A model generated the notes under the pieces. The model saw nothing but the letters and a program-made list of their open reading frames with translations. It did no database searches and had not been told where the DNA came from. Below are positions 55,185 through 64,000 of a DNA stretch of 64,000 nt, piece by piece. The DNA lies in NCBI GenBank assembly GCA_900473915.1, contig UCNG01000001.1, forward strand, positions 62,001-126,000, written 5' to 3'. Origin of the DNA: Hyphomicrobiales bacterium (GTDB lineage Bacteria; Pseudomonadota; Alphaproteobacteria; Rhizobiales; Rhizobiaceae). The position numbers and the translations under genes are program-made. Within the stretch, counting starts at the first letter, position 1; each line of letters begins with the position of its first letter.

Positions 55185-55367
55185 TTATAACAGCTTGTCG
55201 AGGATGATCGGCTTGTCTTCCTTCGGCTTAGGCTTGGTGTGACCTTGTTCGTCCGTCACGACGGCGGATGGCGGCAGCTCCAGCGGGCCTTTGCGACCGC
55301 AAGCAGCGAGCGTGGCCGCGAGTGCGGCGATCAGAAGCACGGAAGAAATGGCGGAGCGGCCTGTCAT
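55185..55367 (-). CDS. lptM: LptM-type small lipoprotein (YifL-like)
   Basis: A 60-residue lipoprotein whose signal peptide ends at the lipobox LAAC, with Cys23 opening the mature CGRKGPLELPP motif. That motif is the signature of LptM, which in E. coli assists oxidative maturation of the LPS translocon LptD. The rest is a short Lys/Pro-rich tail. Location between argH and lysA supports the call. Homology is limited to the short motif, so function in this organism is inferred. Confidence 0.82.
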   Translation of the reverse strand: MTGRSAISSVLLIAALAATLAACGRKGPLELPPSAVVTDEQGHTKPKPKEDKPIILDKLL

Positions 55368-55476
55368 CAGCTTTGGTTCCCGGAATATGTCTGTACGCTA
55401 GGTCTAGCGCATAATATCTGAAAGTGAAATCACCCCTTTGCGAGATGATTCCACATGACATCATGTTAATTGGCCA

Positions 55477-57632
<2,156 letters not shown>

Positions 57633-57636
<4 letters not shown>

Positions 57637-58115
57637 ACAGTAAACCCGGCGCGTTTCAACCGCACGATGGCAAGATCGAGTGCGGATAGAAAAGCCGAGC
57701 GATCTTTAGGTGAAAATGGTGCGGGGCCGCTGGTGATTTCTCCGGCGGAACGCAGACTATCCATCAGATTGCGCGTCGCCAGCGTATTCCCGATGGTGCT
57801 TTGTGTGTGCACACGCCCATTGGGTGCGATCACCGAGGCGCCTTTTTCGAGTGAGCGGCTGGCCAAAGGAATGTCGGCAGTAATCACGATGATGCCGGGA
57901 CGGGCGTTCCCCGCGATCCAGTCGTCAGCGGCATCAAGCTTGTCCGATACGATAACCCGTTCCACACGCTCCGCATCCCGTGGAATGGCAATGAAACTGT
58001 TGGCCACCAGCATGACTGGCAGATTGTGCCGTTCTGCGACGCGATAGATTTCAGCTTTCACCGGGCAGGCGTCGGCATCGACGAGAATGCGGATTGTTTC
58101 GGGTTCACTGTTCAT
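57633..58115 (-). CDS. YaiI/YqxD family (DUF188) protein
   Basis: A cytosolic 160-residue protein with a PIN-like fold. The N-terminal [20 protein letters not shown] near 9-28 and the acidic [17 protein letters not shown] near 77-93 are the family hallmarks and resemble nuclease-type metal sites. The activity is not established. It has no obvious operon partner here, and tlpA and the following EamA gene run the other way. Confidence 0.88.
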
Positions 58116-58231
58116 GCCGCTTCATAAAATGCGGGCAGCTGTTTGGCAAATTCAACGCTGCGATCAGTATTATGCGATAGGCGTTCGTTGCAAACCGGTA
58201 TAAGGCGAGCCGCGAAAGTGAGAGTTCCGCC

Positions 58232-59092
58232 ATGGCCGCCCGTTTCTTCCCCATCATGTTTGTCCTGCTTTGGGCCACAGGGTTCATCGGCGCGGGGCTT
58301 TCCATGCCTTATGCGGAACCGTTCACTTTCATGGCGGTGCGTTTTTCCATCGCAGCCGCCATCATGGCGCTTTGGGCGCTGGCAAGCCGGAGCATCTGGC
58401 CGAAAGGCAATGTGCTGCTTCATGCGGCGATTGCCGGCTGTCTCATCCACGGCGTTTATCTGTCCGCCTTGTTCTGGGCCGTTCACCACGGCCTGCCTGC
58501 CGGAATGTCCGGCCTTGTTGCCGGTCTTCAGCCGATGCTGACCACGCTGATCGCGGCTATTCTGCTCAGAGAACGGGCGAGCGGAGGCCAGTGGGCCGGG
58601 CTGCTGATCGGCTTTTGCGGTGTCGCCATGGTGGTGTGGCCGAAATTTTCGGCGGGCAGCGGTGTCGACCCGAAAAGCCTTGCGGCGGCTTTCGTGGCTG
58701 TGGTGGCTATCAGCACCGGCACTGTCTGGCAGAAGCGGTTCGGCACGGCTGGCGATCTCAAGGCGGGAACGGCGGTGCAATATATTGCCGCCGCCACTTT
58801 GACCGCTCTCTGTGCCTTCGCCTTCGAAACACGCGTGATGATCTGGTTGCCATCGCTGATTTTTGCGCTGGTCTGGCTGACGCTTGCCATTTCCATCGGC
58901 GCCATTCTGGCGCTTCTCGTCATGATCCGCGAAGGTGCCATGTCGAAAGTCGCATCGCTGTTTTATCTGGTCCCGGGAACGGCTGCGATCATGGCCTATC
59001 TGATTTTCGGCGAGACACTGTCGGCCATCCAGATTGCAGGCATGGTGGTGACGACGCTTGGCGTCGCGCTGACGACGTTGCGCCGGGCATGA
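58232..59092 (+). CDS. EamA/DMT family transporter
   Basis: A 286-residue drug/metabolite-superfamily protein with ten predicted helices in two EamA repeats. MFVLLWATGFIGAGLSMPYA near residue 10 and LVAGLQPMLTTLIAAILLRE near 96-115 are characteristic. The substrate is unknown. A weak purine-rich region, GAGAG, precedes the ATG. It has no linked regulator, unlike the MocR-paired transporter at 27.4 kb. Confidence 0.86.
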   Translation: MAARFFPIMFVLLWATGFIGAGLSMPYAEPFTFMAVRFSIAAAIMALWALASRSIWPKGNVLLHAAIAGCLIHGVYLSALFWAVHHGLPAGMSGLVAGLQPMLTTLIAAILLRERASGGQWAGLLIGFCGVAMVVWPKFSAGSGVDPKSLAAAFVAVVAISTGTVWQKRFGTAGDLKAGTAVQYIAAATLTALCAFAFETRVMIWLPSLIFALVWLTLAISIGAILALLVMIREGAMSKVASLFYLVPGTAAIMAYLIFGETLSAIQIAGMVVTTLGVALTTLRRA

Positions 59093-59101
59093 TCGCGAAA
59101 C

Positions 59102-59962
59102 TTATGAGTTGAGTTCTGGCTGCTGTTCGCGCTTGCGGAAAATCATGATGGCGGCGTTTATTTCCGCACCGATGATGAAAATTGCCGACAGCATGTAGAG
59201 GAAAACGATTGCCACCATGATCGAGGCCAGACCTGCATAGGTTGTCACATAAGTGGCGAAGGTTTCGAGATATTTGGCAAAAGCCATCGCGGCAGCAAGC
59301 CAGGCGATGAGCGTGAGCAAAATACCGGGCAGAATGTCACCCAGACTGCGGCGTCCGGCAGGAAGCCAGATATGCACCATGAACAGTGCCAGAACCAGAA
59401 CCGCCACGGCCACCGTATAGCGCCAGAAGGAAATCGTGCCCGTGAACGGCGCTACATCGGGAAACCATTGTTCGGCAAGCCGCACGGCAAGCGGGGCCAG
59501 AACCAGCAGAAAGCTGATCGCCATCAGGCTCAGCGTGCCGACGAGAACGAAGCCCAGGCTTTGCAGGCGGCAGAAAATGATCGAGCGCTGGTCGGTGACG
59601 CGATAGGCGCGGTTGAGCGCGATACGCAGCGCTTCGACACCGTTGGAAGCAAAATAGGCGGCCGCGATGACGCTGAGGGTCAGAAGTCCGCTACGCTGCA
59701 CGGTCAGCACGTTCATCACCTCATTGGCGATGGGGGCCGCGATGTTCGATGGCCACATATCGAAAATGACATGCACCGCCGTATCGGCGAATTCCTTCGT
59801 GCCGAGAAAACTCGCAAGCGTTGTGGCGAAGATCAGGAACGGAAACAGTGCCATCAGGCCGGAAAGCGCGATATGGCTGGCGAAAGCCCATCCGTCGTCC
59901 GAACTGAAATGACCGATGACGTCGTAGGTAATCTGACGGAGAAAACGTTTGATTTTTCGCAT
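59102..59962 (-). CDS. YihY/BrkB family inner-membrane protein
   Basis: The 286-residue protein has six hydrophobic helices. Family marks are DGWAFASHIALSGLMALFPF near 22-41, SNGVEALRIALNRAYRV near 106-122, and the C-terminal ASIMVAIVFLYMLSAIFIIG near 246-265. The family was once annotated as ribonuclease BN, which is wrong, and its function remains unsettled. The gene ends 10 bases after the convergent EamA gene. Confidence 0.9.
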   Translation of the reverse strand: MRKIKRFLRQITYDVIGHFSSDDGWAFASHIALSGLMALFPFLIFATTLASFLGTKEFADTAVHVIFDMWPSNIAAPIANEVMNVLTVQRSGLLTLSVIAAAYFASNGVEALRIALNRAYRVTDQRSIIFCRLQSLGFVLVGTLSLMAISFLLVLAPLAVRLAEQWFPDVAPFTGTISFWRYTVAVAVLVLALFMVHIWLPAGRRSLGDILPGILLTLIAWLAAAMAFAKYLETFATYVTTYAGLASIMVAIVFLYMLSAIFIIGAEINAAIMIFRKREQQPELNS

Positions 59963-60103
59963 CCGCAGATCTGTCTCCGAAGCATTGGCCTGTGTTTCAA
60001 GGCCTTAAATCTAGCATCGGTCTGCGGATTGCAAGGGCAGACCCCGTTTTAAACCGCTTCCGAATCAAGCAAGCTTGGCGAAACGGCAGTGGGAAACAGA
60101 TAG

Positions 60104-60958
60104 ATGACCTCGGCAAAAACCGGTCAGGAGCGACAGCGCAGTATCATCATCACCGGCTGCTCCTCCGGTATTGGCGCCTATTGTGCCGAAGCGCTTCACG
60201 GTCGGGGCTGGCGTGTATTTGCAACCGCCCGCAAGGATGCGGATATTGCGGCGCTCAGGGCAAAGGGAATTGAGGCGCATTATCTCGACTATACGGAGCC
60301 CCAGTCGATTGCTGCTCTTGCCGATGAAGTGTTGCGTCAGACTGACGGCAAGCTCGATGCCTTGTTCAACAATGGCGCTTATGCCCAGCCGGGCGCGATA
60401 GAGGACTTGCCGGTCGAAGCCTTGCGCCAGCAGTTCGAGGCCAATTTCTTTGGCTGGCATGATCTCACCCGGCGCGTGGTTCCGGTCATGCGCCGACAAG
60501 GTCATGGGCGGATCGTGCACTGCTCGTCGATCCTGGGGCTGGTGCCGATGAAATGGCGCGGGGCTTATGTGGCGTCCAAATTCGCGCTTGAAGGGCTGAT
60601 GCTTGCGCAGCGCATGGAGCTGGAAGGTTCCGGTGTCGATGTGTCGCTGATTGAGCCCGGTCCGATTGCCTCGCGTTTTACCTATAATGCTGCGAGCCAC
60701 GCCAAGGCCAATATCGATATGGAAGCGTCGGTTCATCGCGAACTTTATCAGCGCCAGATGGCGAAACTGGAAAGCGGCGGCACAAAATCCAAGAACAAGC
60801 TTGGACCGGAAGCCGTCTATGCTGTACTGCTTCATGCATTGGAGGCGCCGCGTCCTCGTCCGCATTATGTGGTGACGAGACCGGCGAAACTTGGGTCACT
60901 GGCGCGGCGCCTGATGCCTGCGCGCTGGCTCTACCGGATGCTGTCCGACCAGTCATGA
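60104..60958 (+). CDS. SDR family oxidoreductase
   Basis: A classical short-chain dehydrogenase of 284 residues. The cofactor motif GCSSGIG is at 18-24, the NNGAYAQPG block near 89 is close to NNAG, and the catalytic Ser141/142, Tyr155 and Lys159 are in CSSILG and YVASK. Positions after the second strand (TARKDADI) with Arg favour NADP. The substrate is unknown. The gene precedes HIG1 by 33 bases and may share its transcript. Confidence 0.9.
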   Translation: MTSAKTGQERQRSIIITGCSSGIGAYCAEALHGRGWRVFATARKDADIAALRAKGIEAHYLDYTEPQSIAALADEVLRQTDGKLDALFNNGAYAQPGAIEDLPVEALRQQFEANFFGWHDLTRRVVPVMRRQGHGRIVHCSSILGLVPMKWRGAYVASKFALEGLMLAQRMELEGSGVDVSLIEPGPIASRFTYNAASHAKANIDMEASVHRELYQRQMAKLESGGTKSKNKLGPEAVYAVLLHALEAPRPRPHYVVTRPAKLGSLARRLMPARWLYRMLSDQS

Positions 60959-60991
60959 GGTCAGGAACAGTGCGCATGGGAAGGAAGTAAA

Positions 60992-61195
60992 ATGGACGTT
61001 CTGTTCAAGGGCGCGGCAATGGTGGCCATGTTTGCCGTGGCTGTCGTTCTGATTATCGGCCTGCGCAACATGATGCGTGGCGGTGACGGCAATTTTTCCA
61101 ACAAGATGATGCAGCTGCGCGTTTTCCTGCAGTTCATCGCCGTGCTCCTGATCGTTGGGGCGATCTATTACGCGCGTGTGAAAAACGGTCAGTAG
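60992..61195 (+). CDS. HIG1-domain twin transmembrane protein
   Basis: The 67-residue protein has two hydrophobic helices (AMVAMFAVAVVLIIGLRNMM and LRVFLQFIAVLLIVGAIYYA) joined by the MRGGDGNFSNKMMQ loop, the layout of the HIG1 (hypoxia-induced) family related to mitochondrial Rcf1. In alphaproteobacteria it lies beside the cobalamin adenosyltransferase and etf genes. A role with respiratory complexes is inferred by analogy. MMAB starts two bases after it. Confidence 0.85.
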   Translation: MDVLFKGAAMVAMFAVAVVLIIGLRNMMRGGDGNFSNKMMQLRVFLQFIAVLLIVGAIYYARVKNGQ

Positions 61196-61197
61196 GT

Positions 61198-61788
61198 ATG
61201 GTCAAGCTCAACAAGATCTATACCCGCACAGGCGACAAGGGCACGACCGGACTTGCCAGCGGGCCGCGGCGGCTGAAGTCGGATCTGCGTGTCGAAGCCT
61301 ATGGCACGGTGGACGAAACCAATGCCTGCATCGGCATGGCGCGTCTTCACACTGGCGGCGACGATAATCCCCATGCGCTGATCGATGCGATGCTGGGCCG
61401 TATCCAGAACGATCTTTTCGACCTGGGAGCCGATCTTTCCACGCCGGATGACGGCAAGCCGCTCGCTTACGAACCGCTGCGCATCGTCGCATCGCAGGTC
61501 GCGCGTGTGGAAGCCGATATCGACCTCCTCAATGCCGATTTGCAGCCGCTGCGCTCGTTCATTCTTCCCGGCGGTTCGCCTGCGTCGGCAGCGCTGCATC
61601 TTGCGCGCACGGTTTCACGCCGGGCCGAGCGGCTGATGGTTGCGCTTGCCCGCGTCGAGGGAGAGGTGGTTTCGGCAGAAGCCCTGCAATATATCAATCG
61701 CCTTTCCGATTTCTTGTTCGTGGCATCGCGAACCGTCAACGATAATGGCGCGCAGGACGTGCTCTGGGTGCCCGGCGCCAACCGCTGA
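61198..61788 (+). CDS. Cob(I)alamin adenosyltransferase, PduO/MMAB type
   Basis: This 196-residue trimeric enzyme transfers the adenosyl group of ATP to cob(I)alamin. The N-terminal ATP motif KIYTRTGDKGTTGLASGPR is at 5-23, and the adenosyl-site block RPxxSF-like LRSFILPGGSPASAALHLAR is near 119-138, followed by ARTVSRRAER and YINRLSDFLFVASR. The stop codon abuts the convergent queE with no gap. In related genomes etfB follows directly, whereas here the que operon lies between. Confidence 0.95.
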   Translation: MVKLNKIYTRTGDKGTTGLASGPRRLKSDLRVEAYGTVDETNACIGMARLHTGGDDNPHALIDAMLGRIQNDLFDLGADLSTPDDGKPLAYEPLRIVASQVARVEADIDLLNADLQPLRSFILPGGSPASAALHLARTVSRRAERLMVALARVEGEVVSAEALQYINRLSDFLFVASRTVNDNGAQDVLWVPGANR

Positions 61789-62529
61789 TCAGACACCGCG
61801 TCTGTTGCCCCAGATCAGCACGTGAAGCTGGGGCAGGACATGCGTTTCGTACCAGCCATCCGCAATCACCTTTTCCACCAGCCATTCCATCCGCCGCATG
61901 ATACCGTCGATGTCGATTGCGGCATCATGCGCTTCGGGCGGCGGCGGGGTGTGATTGCCGGGCTGGATATAGACCGGCAATCGCGGGTATCGGCTGGCTA
62001 CGTCTTTGGCGAAGGCATAATCCTCATCATCGAAAATCACGAATTTCAGCACTGTTCGCGGCGCTGTACCTGCAACCTCGACACAAGCCGCCAGCGCATC
62101 GAAATCAGTGCTCATGCCGCTTGAGGGCGGCTTCGGACTCAGTACCAGCGTATCGAGCGCGGAAAACCAGCCCTGTGCAACCGAGCCTTGGGTTTCGAGC
62201 GCGAAACGATAGCCCTCGGTTTTGCCATGCTCGATCAACGGCCCCAGGGGTTGAATGGCCGGATTGCCACCAGAAAGTGACACCGTTAGAGGCCTTTTTT
62301 GGGAAAGTGTCGTCACTTCATCCCAAATTGCCTCGACGCTCATCGCTTTCCATTCGTGGCGAAAGCGGCTTTCGACGGCATGCAGACTGTCGCACCAGGA
62401 GCAACGGTAATCGCAGCCCCCGGTTCGCACGAAAACCGTCGGTTCACCGATCAGCACGCCTTCGCCCTGGATCGTGGGCCCGAAAATTTCCGCGATTCGT
62501 ATGTGTGTCACGGTCTGTACTCGGCCCAT
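61789..62529 (-). CDS. queE: 7-carboxy-7-deazaguanine synthase
   Basis: QueE is a radical-SAM enzyme that contracts 6-carboxytetrahydropterin to CDG in queuosine synthesis. The 246-residue protein has [11 protein letters not shown] at 14-24 and cluster ligands Cys39, Cys43 and Cys46 in [21 protein letters not shown] near 88-97 is the GGxP-like element. An alternative start, GTG six codons later, overlaps the queD stop as GTGA and gives the commoner family start. Last gene of queC-queD-queE. Confidence 0.94.
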   Translation of the reverse strand: MGRVQTVTHIRIAEIFGPTIQGEGVLIGEPTVFVRTGGCDYRCSWCDSLHAVESRFRHEWKAMSVEAIWDEVTTLSQKRPLTVSLSGGNPAIQPLGPLIEHGKTEGYRFALETQGSVAQGWFSALDTLVLSPKPPSSGMSTDFDALAACVEVAGTAPRTVLKFVIFDDEDYAFAKDVASRYPRLPVYIQPGNHTPPPPEAHDAAIDIDGIMRRMEWLVEKVIADGWYETHVLPQLHVLIWGNRRGV

Positions 62530-62864
62530 GTCTTGGGCGTTTCACTGACCCGCACGGCGGAAATTTCCGGCCAGCGTGCATGGCACCATTCGAAAAAATG
62601 CCGGGCCAGTGTTTCAGCCGTGCTTTGGTTGTGGCCCAGAACATTATTGAGATGGCGATGGTCAAAACAATCATCGATATAGCGCTTGAACGGCGCCAGC
62701 TCATGATAATCACGGACAAAACCGTGCTGGTTCAGGTCGGGCGCGGAAAGCTCGACTTCCACGATATAGTTGTGGCCGTGCAGCCGGGCGCATTGATGAT
62801 CGGTTGGCAGGCCGGTCAGCTGATGCGAGGCGGAAAAGTGAAATTCCTTGGTGATACGAAACAT
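62508..62864 (-). CDS. queD: 6-carboxy-5,6,7,8-tetrahydropterin synthase
   Basis: QueD turns dihydroneopterin triphosphate into 6-carboxytetrahydropterin. The 118-residue enzyme has Zn ligands His14, His29 and His31 in FSASHQL and LHGHNY, and catalytic Cys25 in HQCARLHGH. The C-terminal [13 protein letters not shown] block carries the conserved Glu/Ala region. Its ATG shares one base with the queC stop (TGATG), so translation is coupled. Confidence 0.95.
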   Translation of the reverse strand: MFRITKEFHFSASHQLTGLPTDHQCARLHGHNYIVEVELSAPDLNQHGFVRDYHELAPFKRYIDDCFDHRHLNNVLGHNQSTAETLARHFFEWCHARWPEISAVRVSETPKTWAEYRP

Positions 62865-63562
62865 CAGACGTTCCTCCGTGCTATGGTATCGCGCCAGAAA
62901 TCCGGGTCCTCATAGAGCGTCGGGTCTTCGATACCGGCAAGATGGAAGGCCTCGCGCCGTTCGACGCAGGTGCCGCAGCGTCCGCAATGATGTTCGCCGC
63001 CCTTGTAGCAGGACCATGTCGCCGCAAAGGGCGTGCCATATTTTGCGCCGTCGATAACGATGGCGGCTTTCGATGCATGCACATAGGGTGCGAGCAGCTT
63101 TATGTCCGCATAGCCATCCAGTGCGTGGTTCTGCATGGTCTGGAAGGCATCGATAAATCCGGGGCGGCAGTCAGGATAGATGAAGTGGTCGCCGCCATGG
63201 ACGGCAAGCGCTACCGCTTCGGCCTTTTGCGCCGCCGCGACGCCGAATGCGATCGCCAGCATGATCGCATTGCGGTTCGGGACGACGGTGATCTTCATCG
63301 TTTCTTCGGCATAGTGTCCGTCAGGCACATCGACATCGTCGGTAAGGGCCGAGCCGGTCAGACTTGCGCCGATATTGGTGATATCGATGATCTGGTGGCG
63401 GACGCCCAGCCTTTCGGCACAGGCTCTGGCCGAATCCAGTTCCTTCTTGTGGCGCTGGCCATAGTCGAAGGAGAGCAGGGCGGTAAGCTGATGTTCGGTT
63501 GCTATTCTGTAAGCAAGCGAAACGGAATCGAGTCCGCCGGAGCAGACGACGAGCGTTTTCAT
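62864..63562 (-). CDS. queC: 7-cyano-7-deazaguanine synthase
   Basis: QueC makes preQ0 from CDG, ammonia and ATP. The 232-residue enzyme has the pyrophosphatase loop SGGLDS at 8-13, VPNRNAIMLAIAFGVAAA near 94-111 and Zn ligands Cys185, Cys193, Cys196 and Cys199 in SCYKGGEHHCGRCGTC. It heads the que operon. Its Shine-Dalgarno AAGGA is part of a preQ1-I riboswitch aptamer, so expression should fall when preQ1 is plentiful. No queF or tgt is in the window. Confidence 0.96.
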   Translation of the reverse strand: MKTLVVCSGGLDSVSLAYRIATEHQLTALLSFDYGQRHKKELDSARACAERLGVRHQIIDITNIGASLTGSALTDDVDVPDGHYAEETMKITVVPNRNAIMLAIAFGVAAAQKAEAVALAVHGGDHFIYPDCRPGFIDAFQTMQNHALDGYADIKLLAPYVHASKAAIVIDGAKYGTPFAATWSCYKGGEHHCGRCGTCVERREAFHLAGIEDPTLYEDPDFWRDTIARRNV

Positions 63563-63572
63563 AAGTCAGGGT

Positions 63573-63605
63573 TCCTTGTTTTGACCGGGTAGGCTGCGAC
63601 CGGAT
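63573..63605 (-). ncRNA. preQ1-I riboswitch controlling queC
   Basis: Read on the minus strand, CCGG is followed by TCGCAG, CCTAC, CCGG, TC and the A-rich tail AAAACAAGGA. CCGG/CCGG forms P1, and CCU in the loop can pair with AGG of the tail to make the pseudoknot. The TCGCAG and AAAACAAGG pieces are the same as in the well-studied Thermoanaerobacter preQ1-I aptamer as I recall it. The tail contains the queC Shine-Dalgarno ten bases before the ATG, so control is most likely at translation initiation. Confidence 0.85.
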
Positions 63606-63738
63606 TGCGGAGCGTTACCTAAAGCATGGCGCGCTGCTTGTAAACGACATGAAAAAGGGAGGCGTCGGGTTGCGCAGTTTCGGAATGATGTCCTGTCAGA
63701 ATAAATTGATTTTAATCGATATAGCGGCTCATGCCTGA

Positions 63739-63754
63739 TTGACGTGCACGTCAA
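63739..63754. promoter_or_regulatory. Perfect 16-bp palindrome upstream of etfB
   Basis: TTGACGTGCACGTCAA is its own reverse complement. It lies about 160 bases before the etfB start. The form TTnACGT-N2-ACGTnAA resembles operators of LiuR-type MerR regulators of branched-chain amino-acid and fatty-acid catabolism, whose regulons can include ETF genes. The regulator is not in this window. Confidence 0.5.
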
Positions 63755-63834
63755 CCGTCTTTAGGTTTCGTGCCGGTTCCCGGCGGATAGGCAGCGCATT
63801 TGCGTCATCATCCAAGTTGCGCCGGTGCCGCTTT

Positions 63835-63853
63835 CATGTCGGATTTTGACATG
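63835..63853. promoter_or_regulatory. Inverted repeat upstream of etfB
   Basis: CATGTC (63835-63840) and GACATG (63848-63853) form a perfect 6-bp inverted repeat with seven bases between. It lies 61 bases before the start codon and could be an operator or a small hairpin in the leader. Confidence 0.3.
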
Positions 63854-63913
63854 CGGGTGGGAGTTCACGGCGGCATAGTCGTGCTGCAAGAGTCATTGAA
63901 GAGGTAATCGCGG

Positions 63914-64000
63914 ATGAAAGTCCTTGTCGCAGTGAAACGGGTTGTCGATTACAACGTTAAGATCCGTGTAAAGGGAGACGGTTCGGGGGTTGAGCTTTCG
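63914..64000 (+). CDS. etfB: Electron transfer flavoprotein beta subunit (5' part only)
   Basis: Only the first 29 codons lie in the window. They begin [20 protein letters not shown], the unmistakable start of EtfB, which with EtfA carries electrons from acyl-CoA dehydrogenases to ETF-ubiquinone oxidoreductase. GAAGAGGT upstream is the ribosome-binding site. The gene is cut by the window edge, not broken. Confidence 0.93.
   Translation, partial: MKVLVAVKRVVDYNVKIRVKGDGSGVELS

Overview
The window is a stretch of alphaproteobacterial chromosome, almost certainly from the Brucellaceae (Brucella/Ochrobactrum). The evidence is the gene content and order: sdhCDAB, tsaD-gpsA-YciI-EVE facing hemC-hemD-Mic60-HemY, ftsE-ftsX beside plsC and ppa, argH/tlpA/lptM/lysA, and HIG1-MMAB-etfB. 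It also carries copies of Rhizobiales-type dispersed palindromes, a degenerate array of the AGGGCAGT octamer known from Brucella VNTR loci, and CtrA-type boxes before division genes. The DNA is GC-rich and densely coding. I found no tRNA, rRNA, CRISPR array, transposase or prophage module. Both ends are cut inside the genome, and the last gene (etfB) is truncated by the window edge.

Layout. 0-6.4 kb: an NCS1 permease, rplS, leuC, a GGDEF protein, a small exported protein and a GNAT acetyltransferase. 6.4-10.2 kb: the sdhCDAB operon behind a structured leader. 10.2-14.5 kb: an AT-rich nucleotidyltransferase that looks acquired, a VOC protein, OsmC, a UbiH-type hydroxylase and tesB. 14.5-20.5 kb: amtB (with no glnK beside it), ftsK behind a perfect CtrA box, lolA and xthA. 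20.5-28.3 kb: an ABC-F ATPase with an overlapping leader ORF, the otpR/cenR-like regulator with a cyclic-nucleotide-binding partner, an L,D-transpeptidase, a purine permease, a MocR regulator and a divergent EamA transporter. 28.3-36.7 kb: on the minus strand tsaD-gpsA-YciI-EVE-methyltransferase, and on the plus strand the heme/Mic60 cluster. 36.8-40.8 kb: TerB, MFS, aqpZ, a small lipoprotein and a single-pass membrane protein. 40.8-47.4 kb: ftsEX (a second perfect CtrA box), a YdcF protein, plsC, ppa, YggT, a ChaC-like cyclotransferase and a DUF2125 protein. 47.4-57.6 kb: tyrC, hisC, a methyltransferase, hpt, a large TIGR02302 membrane protein, lysA, lptM, argH and tlpA. 57.6-64 kb: a YaiI protein, EamA, YihY, an SDR, HIG1, MMAB, the queCDE operon under a preQ1-I riboswitch, and the start of etfB.

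Themes. Cell-cycle and envelope control recurs: CtrA boxes precede ftsK and ftsE, and LolA, OtpR, L,D-transpeptidase, LptM, YdcF and Mic60 are present. Energy metabolism recurs as succinate dehydrogenase, ETF, a candidate ETF-beta lysine methyltransferase, HIG1 and ubiquinone and heme synthesis. The best non-coding signals are the preQ1-I aptamer before queC, the two CtrA boxes, the sdhC leader, the etfB palindrome and the ABC-F leader ORF. I did not find a clearly undescribed multi-gene system. The most novel candidates are small: the sdhC leader fold, the ABC-F leader ORF, the structured purine-permease leader and a small lipoprotein.
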